IMG/VR virus record: IMGVR_UViG_3300038738_000028
Coordinates: 1-44,704 of that record
Strand: one strand, 5' to 3'
Origin: a virus
DNA length: 44,704 nucleotides
Notes under the pieces: model-generated
Databases searched by the model: none
The model's input: the letters and a program-made list of their open reading frames with translations, nothing else
Told to the model about the DNA's origin: nothing
Made by a program: the position numbers and the translations under genes
Shown: in pieces, positions 39,854 through 44,704 of the stretch
Layout: the number at the start of each line of letters is the position of its first letter
Position numbering within the stretch: the first letter of the stretch is position 1

Positions 39854-40009
39854 TTATGCCGTTCTTTTTTTGTTTTCTTTTACAACTGCAACTACTTTGC
39901 CGTCATGGACTACCACCCTGTAGCCCATTTGATGTAAAAGCAAACAGTCATTCAATGCAACTGGTAATGGCATTGGAGTTTTTTTTGTAAACAAATTTTT
40001 AATTCTCAA
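39854..40009 (-). CDS. Small hypothetical protein, 51 aa
   Basis: TTG start at 40,009 behind GGAGGTG; reads LRIKNLFTKKTPMPLPVALN, then VVVHDGKVVAVVKENKKRTA. Basic. Start overlaps the upstream stop. Function unknown; typical tiny early-phage gene. Confidence 0.5.
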   Translation of the reverse strand: MRIKNLFTKKTPMPLPVALNDCLLLHQMGYRVVVHDGKVVAVVKENKKRTA

Positions 40010-40203
40010 CCTGCACACCTCCCCATAGCCTGCAAGCATTTCACAACTACATCCTCAAACTGTTCTGCTGTAACTCCTTTGCCAAAAATCAAGTCGTTCA
40101 TCACAACGTCCGACTTAGCAAGTTCTATTGCTACCGCCAGTTCTGCATTGTTGATTGTGCGTTCCAACCGACTTTCTATTGATTCACGAAAATTTCTTAA
40201 CAT
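40006..40203 (-). CDS. Small hypothetical protein, 65 aa
   Basis: MLRNFRESIESRLERTINNA start, helical, with GGGGGG upstream. Unknown. Confidence 0.55.
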   Translation of the reverse strand: MLRNFRESIESRLERTINNAELAVAIELAKSDVVMNDLIFGKGVTAEQFEDVVVKCLQAMGRCAG

Positions 40204-40206
40204 AAA

Positions 40207-40473
40207 TCAATCCCCCCCTAAAATTTCTTCTAGTTCATCACTCACCAGCTCAGGCATCGCATAATGTTGCTTACCCTTTTTCATCAATCGCCGGATCTCT
40301 GAAACAATCTGCTTTGCTTCTTCCTCTGTGTCTCGTGTGCCAAGCAGATGTCGCCTGAATAGTCCTTTGCCGTAGATATTCCAGCCGAATAAAATATCTT
40401 TGTAAAAAACAGGTTTATAGTAAACTTTGTGTATGCGATATGTAGCGTCTCTGTCTTGATTTGTGATATACAT
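40207..40473 (-). CDS. Hypothetical protein, 88 aa
   Basis: MYITNQDRDATYRIHKVYYK start with GGAGGTG before it. Aromatic-rich first half and a helical end (KQIVSEIRRLMKKGK). No family recognised. Confidence 0.55.
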   Translation of the reverse strand: MYITNQDRDATYRIHKVYYKPVFYKDILFGWNIYGKGLFRRHLLGTRDTEEEAKQIVSEIRRLMKKGKQHYAMPELVSDELEEILGGD

Positions 40474-40475
40474 AA

Positions 40476-40631
40476 TCACACCTCCAATCTAATAACTCTT
40501 GGCTTCGTCGAATATCGATGTATAATCACCAATTCTTCCGGCGTGTGCCTAATATAGTGGTAATTCTCCGGATTCAGTCCCTTGCTACTAAGCAACTCCT
40601 TCATCCAGCGCTTTAGCCTGCGCTCACGCAT
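40476..40631 (-). CDS. Small basic protein, 51 aa
   Basis: MRERRLKRWMKELLSSKGLN start, then HYIRHTPEELVIIHRYSTK. AAGGAGG precedes the ATG. Overlaps the frame upstream by eight bases and ends in the ribosome site of the next gene. Unknown. Confidence 0.5.
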   Translation of the reverse strand: MRERRLKRWMKELLSSKGLNPENYHYIRHTPEELVIIHRYSTKPRVIRLEV

Positions 40632-40818
40632 ACATCACACCTCCTTCCATGCTGAAACAAATAGGGTATTCAACTTTCGTAGTGGTTTGTTCATCAACTT
40701 CAATCATCTCCTTTTTTGCTATGTAATGTGGTTGACATACACTTCTGAATCGCACAGATGATAGAAAATGATTTTTTAAAATTTCAAGTAATTTTGAAAG
40801 ATTTTCGCATTGTAACAC
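40624..40818 (-). CDS. Possible small protein, 64 aa
   Basis: GTG start with a weak ribosome site. Its end supplies the ribosome binding site and overlap for the 51-aa gene, which favours a real frame; composition is otherwise unremarkable. Confidence 0.35.
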   Translation of the reverse strand: MLQCENLSKLLEILKNHFLSSVRFRSVCQPHYIAKKEMIEVDEQTTTKVEYPICFSMEGGVMYA

Positions 40819-40831
40819 CTTATGAAACCTT

Positions 40832-41770
40832 TTAAATTAAATCGAGTCTATCAAGAAACGTATTCCAATCAACCTTAGTCACATCCCCTAATTGCATAGT
40901 GTGGGGATAATTCTTTTGAGTAACTGCAATAGCGTATTTATCAATTTCTGATGCGTAATATTGGTTGTAAACCTTTCCTGCCCTTTCAAGTGCAACTTGC
41001 CCGCATGAAATACCATCAAATAGACTTACAACAATATTTAAATTAATTTCTGGAATAAACGATAATATATGGGCTATTACATCTACTGTCCAGCTATTGC
41101 CTAAACATTTTTTTGCTTGGCTTTCTGGAATGCAATCACAATAATTATCTGGTAGTGTTTGAAGCCTACAATATTCGGTAACTGTATAATATCTAAAAGG
41201 TAATTTGTTTTTAAAAGCGTCGGGATATCGTCCTACTGGTAAAGGTGTTAATACATTATCTTTATCAACAGTCGTAAGACAATTTGATTTATTCGTATTT
41301 GTTGCTCTAACTTCAAGGCATTGTGTAATTGGTATATCTTTGTTATAGTCTTCTCGTTTTCCTTGGTCGTTTAACCGTCTACCTATAATTGTCGCTTTGT
41401 TTAGTTTTTGACCTCTAATCGCACCGGGATTTATCTCAACATCACTTTCTAATATATCTACAAGATTTATTCCTTTGTCTTTTGGCTGCGTAACATTCGG
41501 AATGTTTGTCCAATATAGCCTAACCCTATTCTGTGCCGACACCAAAGCAGAATTGATTTCTATTGGCTTTACACCTAAATGCTGTGTAATTACATCTTCG
41601 TATTCCTTCTTCATCTTTACATTTTCAAGTAAGAAATACTTTGGCTTTAATATCTCTAATGCTTTTACATAGTCGAAAAACAATTTGCTTCGTGGGTCAA
41701 AGAAATTTAATTGTTTGCCTGCAAAACTGAATCCCTGGCATGGACTTCCACCAAGTAATAAATCTATCAT
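40832..41770 (-). CDS. Circularly permuted cytosine-C5 DNA methyltransferase, 312 aa
   Basis: All C5-methyltransferase motifs are present in shifted order. Motif IV comes first (GGSPCQGFSFAG, catalytic C11), then VI (LLENV, E49-N50-V51), VIII (QNRVRLYW, 80-87), the target-recognition region (about 90-195), IX (RLQTLPDNY), X (KCLGNSWTVDVIAHIL), and only then I (SLFDGISCGQVALERAG, 249-265), II (YASEID) and III (LGDV). The C-terminus ends LDLI and the N-terminus begins MIDLLLGG, the exact junction seen in normal-order enzymes. No restriction enzyme is nearby, so it is likely a protective phage methylase. Strong ribosome site (AAGGAGG). Confidence 0.93.
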   Translation of the reverse strand: MIDLLLGGSPCQGFSFAGKQLNFFDPRSKLFFDYVKALEILKPKYFLLENVKMKKEYEDVITQHLGVKPIEINSALVSAQNRVRLYWTNIPNVTQPKDKGINLVDILESDVEINPGAIRGQKLNKATIIGRRLNDQGKREDYNKDIPITQCLEVRATNTNKSNCLTTVDKDNVLTPLPVGRYPDAFKNKLPFRYYTVTEYCRLQTLPDNYCDCIPESQAKKCLGNSWTVDVIAHILSFIPEINLNIVVSLFDGISCGQVALERAGKVYNQYYASEIDKYAIAVTQKNYPHTMQLGDVTKVDWNTFLDRLDLI

Positions 41771-41791
41771 CTTGAACCTCCTTATTTCTTA

Positions 41792-41842
41792 ACCACCATG
41801 AAAGTTGTTTAAAATGTTGTTTGTAAACCACCATCAAAGTTG
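41792..41842. repeat. 17-bp direct repeat upstream of the methyltransferase gene
   Basis: AACCACCATGAAAGTTG (41,792-41,808) and AACCACCATCAAAGTTG (41,826-41,842), one mismatch, 34-base period. Located in the leader of the methyltransferase gene; an operator is possible. Confidence 0.5.
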
Positions 41843-41877
41843 ATTACCCGAGACTAGGCATAGCAATATGTACAACA

Positions 41878-41970
41878 TCAATCTTCCTCCTCCCTATCTG
41901 CGCCTTTCATAAACAGTACAACGCCTGTCGCAATAAGCAGAAATGTCAAGAACAACAACAATTCAATCAC
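41878..41970 (-). CDS. Possible 30-aa membrane peptide
   Basis: GTG start overlapping the antirepressor stop; the sequence is one hydrophobic helix (LLLFLTFLLIATGVVLF) with an acidic end. AAAGGAG lies just upstream. Small one-pass phage membrane proteins are common; support is moderate. Confidence 0.4.
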   Translation of the reverse strand: MIELLLFLTFLLIATGVVLFMKGADREEED

Positions 41971-42650
41971 GCTCCTTTCTTCTCCACTTCAACAATCCGT
42001 GCGATATAGTCAACACCCTTCGGCGTGACGAATGTCTGGGCGTAGTTGATGACCGACTCCCCCATCTTGATTGGCTTCTCCTTGACCTCAAAATATCTGC
42101 GGTCTATGTACTCCTGATAAGGCGTATTGTTGGAACGGATGATTTTCTTTTCCCTGAGAAGTGCAAATAGCTTGTTGCGTCCGATGCCGAGACACTTTGC
42201 GACATCGTTCATGGGCTGTAAATTGCTTGCGTCCATGAATGTGTCGTAGGCTTCGGCTTTGGGTAGCAGTTTCTGGCGTTCTTCTTCAAGTGACAATATT
42301 TTCTTTTCAGCCAGTTTCAATGCACGCGACATAACCATTTCTGGACTGTTCCAAGCTTTTTCAATTTGGATGAAATATTGTCTGATTGCATGAGCGTTTT
42401 CACCGCCGGACATCATGCAGATATGTTTTGCTATGTCGATAGATAAAAGATAGTCGTTGAAAGTTTGATTGTTTGAGTTAGTGTAGGTATGCCTACAGTA
42501 GTCAATTTCTTCTTTTATGTTGAGTGATTTTTGGATTCTTTCGAACCAAAGAGAAAATCTTTCTTTGATTCCAAGTTTCTCGTGCAATTCCCTTGCACTA
42601 ATAACTTGCTCCATGTTGTCGTTTGTTTGAATTGCAATTAGTTCAGACAT
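41967..42650 (-). CDS. Phage antirepressor (AntA/AntB + KilA-C type), 227 aa
   Basis: N-terminal AntA-like domain (VISARELHEKLGIKERFSLW, HAIRQYFIQIEKAW), a coiled linker, and a C-terminal KilA-C/ANT domain (NDVAKCLGIGRNKLFALLRE, YQEYIDRRYFEVKE, TFVTPKGVDYIARI). Antirepressors block the lysogeny repressor. AGGAGG before the ATG. Confidence 0.9.
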   Translation of the reverse strand: MSELIAIQTNDNMEQVISARELHEKLGIKERFSLWFERIQKSLNIKEEIDYCRHTYTNSNNQTFNDYLLSIDIAKHICMMSGGENAHAIRQYFIQIEKAWNSPEMVMSRALKLAEKKILSLEEERQKLLPKAEAYDTFMDASNLQPMNDVAKCLGIGRNKLFALLREKKIIRSNNTPYQEYIDRRYFEVKEKPIKMGESVINYAQTFVTPKGVDYIARIVEVEKKGA

Positions 42651-42664
42651 GATACATTTCCTCC

Positions 42665-42844
42665 TTATGCGACATGTTTTTCAATCCATGCTTCCAATTC
42701 CGAAACTTTAATTAAAAAATCTCTCCCGTTAGGCTTATAAGCCCGCAACTCCCTATTGTGTATAGCACTGTAAATGCGGTCGCGCCCTACACCATATAGT
42801 TCAACTGCTTCTCTTACTTTAAGAAACGTTTTTATGATTTGCAT
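42665..42844 (-). CDS. Excisionase-like HTH protein, 59 aa
   Basis: HTH_17-type: FLKVREAVELYGVGRDRIYS, AIHNRELRAYKPNGRDFLIK, then SELEAWIEKH. AAAGGA precedes the ATG. It overlaps the end of the cro-like gene. Proteins of this size and fold act as excisionases or early regulators. Confidence 0.75.
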   Translation of the reverse strand: MQIIKTFLKVREAVELYGVGRDRIYSAIHNRELRAYKPNGRDFLIKVSELEAWIEKHVA

Positions 42845-43058
42845 TACTTTTCCTTTCTGGTAACCTAGGAGCCAAAAACTTATCTACGTTTACTCCTAGA
42901 ACACCGCAGATAATTTCATACTCTTCAAGTTTGAGAATTCTTTTGCCTGACAAGGAAAGATTAAGCTTCGGAAGCGGGATTCTTGTGTCGATACTTAATT
43001 CTGTCTGTGTGATGTTGTTCTCTTTGAGATACTGCTTAATTTTTTCCCCAACACACAT
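42819..43058 (-). CDS. Cro-like XRE regulator, 79 aa
   Basis: HTH at about residues 18-40 (TQTELSIDTRIPLPKLNLSL), short dimer region, basic end. ATG with AAGGAGG. First gene of the minus-strand early transcript, divergent from the repressor, as cro is. Confidence 0.85.
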   Translation of the reverse strand: MCVGEKIKQYLKENNITQTELSIDTRIPLPKLNLSLSGKRILKLEEYEIICGVLGVNVDKFLAPRLPERKSNANHKNVS

Positions 43059-43082
43059 TTGAAATGCCTCCTTTCGAAATGC

Positions 43083-43199
43083 GATTTCGATTTAATCGAA
43101 ATCTAATTTTATTTTATTCCGCCTATACCGAAATGTCAATATAAATTTTCGAAAAAACCGAAATTAAATATTTACAATATCGAAATATTTTGATATTAT
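43083..43199. promoter_or_regulatory. Genetic switch: divergent promoters and operators
   Basis: Early promoter (minus): TTGACA (43,134-43,139), 17-base spacer, TAAAAT (43,111-43,116). Repressor promoter (plus): TTTACA (43,171-43,176), 17-base spacer, TATTAT (43,194-43,199). A perfect palindrome with 10-base arms (GATTTCGATT, 43,083-43,103) and partial copies of its TCGAAAT core at about 43,130, 43,149, 43,157 and 43,180 are likely operators. Confidence 0.75.
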
Positions 43200-43211
43200 T
43201 TGTTTGGAAAG

Positions 43212-43577
43212 GTGGTGTCTAAAATTAGAACACTAGGAGAACAGATTAGAAGAGCTAGAATAGAAAAGGGTCTGACCCAAAAACAACTTGCGGATCTGCT
43301 TGGAGTAAAAAATAACTCTATAAGTGATTGGGAAAAAGGAAAAAGCAAACCGCATGTCGATATAATTGAATTGTTGATGGGCGTATTAGACATTGACGCC
43401 AATACACTTTTAGGATGGTCGGAGCCAGAGCAAAGGAAAGCAGAAGCTGAAGCATTAGCAAAACAAATCCTTGCAAGACCAAAAGTCAAGGAAATTTTGC
43501 CTGACATAGCAAGGATGAACGATAAAGACCTAGAGTTTCTGGCTGACTTTATAAAAAGACTAAATAAGGAGGGGTAG
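43212..43577 (+). CDS. Phage repressor (XRE family), about 121 aa
   Basis: HTH at about 19-40 (LTQKQLADLLGVKNNSISDW), then EKGKSKPHVDIIELL; the C-terminal 60 residues are a short helical region with no LexA-type protease. It likely holds the lysogenic state by binding the TCGAAAT operators. The start is GTG 43,212 or 43,215, only 6-9 bases after the predicted transcription start, so the message may be nearly leaderless. An open frame from 43,200 begins upstream of transcription. Confidence 0.8.
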   Translation: MVSKIRTLGEQIRRARIEKGLTQKQLADLLGVKNNSISDWEKGKSKPHVDIIELLMGVLDIDANTLLGWSEPEQRKAEAEALAKQILARPKVKEILPDIARMNDKDLEFLADFIKRLNKEG

Positions 43578-43579
43578 AA

Positions 43580-44704
43580 ATGAAAGTTCAATCCTATAAA
43601 AGTGGTTCGAAGACCTTCTATTCTTGCCGCTTTTGGTATTATAAAAACGGCCGGAAAAAAAGTAAGTATAAATCAGGTTTTGAGAGAAAAAAAGACGCCG
43701 AGACTTGGGGTATTGATACAAAGAGAAAATTAGAAGGATTGTCTGCAGGTGCTGATGAAATACTCTTAGAAGATTTCTTAGAAATGTGGATAAAATCTAA
43801 GAAAAAGAAATTATCCCCTTCGTCATACAGGGGATACAAAAACAATATAAAACACATAAATGAATATCTAGGGAACACGCCTTTGATAAAAATTAGAACA
43901 ATAGACATACAACATATGATTGACAGCTTGAGAGATGGTGGATTGAAATACAATGCAGTAAAATATATATATAGAAACCTGCATACTGCAATGAATTATG
44001 CAGTAAAAACAGAAATGCTGGACAAAAATCCATGTAAAGGTGTCGAGATTGCGAAAGATGATGAAAAATTTCAAGCTTCCATTTACGATGCTGAAAATCT
44101 TCGTAAGCTTATATTTGCTTTGAGGGAACAGGAACACTATTTATATATTCCTGTTCTCCTTGCTTCTTTTAGAGGACTTAGGCGTGGTGAATGTTTAGGA
44201 CTTCGTTGGTCTGATATTGACTTCAAAAAAGGAGTCGCATATATAAGAAAACAATATATTGTAGAAGAGGGAGAAAAACATTTCCGGAAGGTAAAGACGG
44301 ATGACTCTGAAAGAGTTATTGATATGACAGGATTTGTAGCCGAAGAATTGAAATTATACAAAGAAAAAATGAAAAAAGCTGGCAACATACAAGAATTCGT
44401 TTGCGAAAAAGATGGGAAATTACCGGACCCTTCTCATATTTCGCGGGCATTGAAGAATTTCCAAAAAGCCAACAATTTACCATTGTGCCGATTCCATGAC
44501 CTTAGGCATACTTTTGCAGTGCTTCAACTTGAACATGGAACAGACCTAGACACACTGAAACGGCTTCTTGGGCACAGTAAAATAAGTATTACATCGGATA
44601 TATACTTGCACCAAAACACAACTCTTATAAGAACATCATCTTCAAAAATGGATAATATAATAGATTGGCCAACAAAAAAAGAAAATTCAAAAATGTCACA
44701 ATAA
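43580..44704 (+). CDS. Prophage integrase (tyrosine recombinase), 374 aa
   Basis: Arm-type DNA-binding domain (FYSCRFWYYKNGRKKSKYKS, about 10-50), core-binding domain (LEDFLEMWIKSKKKKLSPSS onward) and catalytic domain with FRGLRRGE (Arg), a Lys hairpin (KVKTDDSERVIDM), CRFHDLRHTF (H-x-x-R), LGHSK and the nucleophile in TSDIYLHQN. AAGGAGGGG before the ATG. It ends at the last base of the window, so the matching attachment site and the intact tRNA-Ser expected beyond it are not visible. Confidence 0.95.
   Translation: MKVQSYKSGSKTFYSCRFWYYKNGRKKSKYKSGFERKKDAETWGIDTKRKLEGLSAGADEILLEDFLEMWIKSKKKKLSPSSYRGYKNNIKHINEYLGNTPLIKIRTIDIQHMIDSLRDGGLKYNAVKYIYRNLHTAMNYAVKTEMLDKNPCKGVEIAKDDEKFQASIYDAENLRKLIFALREQEHYLYIPVLLASFRGLRRGECLGLRWSDIDFKKGVAYIRKQYIVEEGEKHFRKVKTDDSERVIDMTGFVAEELKLYKEKMKKAGNIQEFVCEKDGKLPDPSHISRALKNFQKANNLPLCRFHDLRHTFAVLQLEHGTDLDTLKRLLGHSKISITSDIYLHQNTTLIRTSSSKMDNIIDWPTKKENSKMSQ

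Overview
The window comes from a low-GC Firmicute, most likely a member of the Clostridia. The grounds are AT-rich DNA, strong AGGAGG-type ribosome binding sites, sigma-A promoters, and phage and small-protein families typical of Clostridia. No housekeeping gene is present, so genus is not decided. Almost everything belongs to two mobile elements placed end to end at a tRNA-Ser(GGA) site.

Region A (about 1-5,590, genes on the minus strand) is one end of an integrative element. It holds a tyrosine recombinase with a coupled HNH-AP2 endonuclease, two HTH proteins, a RepA-like AAA ATPase, several small unknown proteins and an iteron-rich gap (1,550-1,831) that looks like a replication origin. 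A short motif, CCCCGGCTATAAA, is scattered through this region only. Next comes the 3' part of a tRNA-Ser(GGA) gene (5,592-5,655, minus) with a terminator behind it. The tRNA 5' part is missing, so this is an attachment-site remnant.

Region B (about 5,660 to beyond 44,704) is a siphovirus prophage of the HK97 type. Its left arm (6,141-10,404, plus strand) is an accessory island: a ParB-like gene, a small Cys-rich gene, an intact IscB RNA-guided nuclease with its omega-RNA (HEARO) leader, two near-identical promoter/operator blocks driving unknown small genes, a structured leader RNA with a zinc-ribbon gene, and an odd inverted pair of CRISPR-repeat-like ends. The rest runs on the minus strand, transcribed from right to left: early regulation (Cro-like, excisionase-like, antirepressor), a circularly permuted C5 methyltransferase, SbcC-like ATPase/RecT/MBL recombination genes, a DnaD-like initiator with internal iterons and a helicase loader, a Holliday resolvase, an ArpU-like late regulator, terminase, portal, protease, capsid, connectors, tail genes (with a -1 frameshift in the tail chaperone), tape measure, Dit, tail lysin/fibre genes, a moron with its own promoter and terminator, holin and endolysin. 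The repressor and phage integrase are on the plus strand at the far right, divergent from cro.

The prophage appears functionally complete, because all head, tail, packaging, lysis, recombination, replication and lysogeny functions are recognisable. The most notable items are the IscB/omega-RNA unit inserted exactly after a phage stop codon, the permuted methyltransferase, the duplicated TAACG-N4-CGTTA operators, and the tandem integration at one tRNA.
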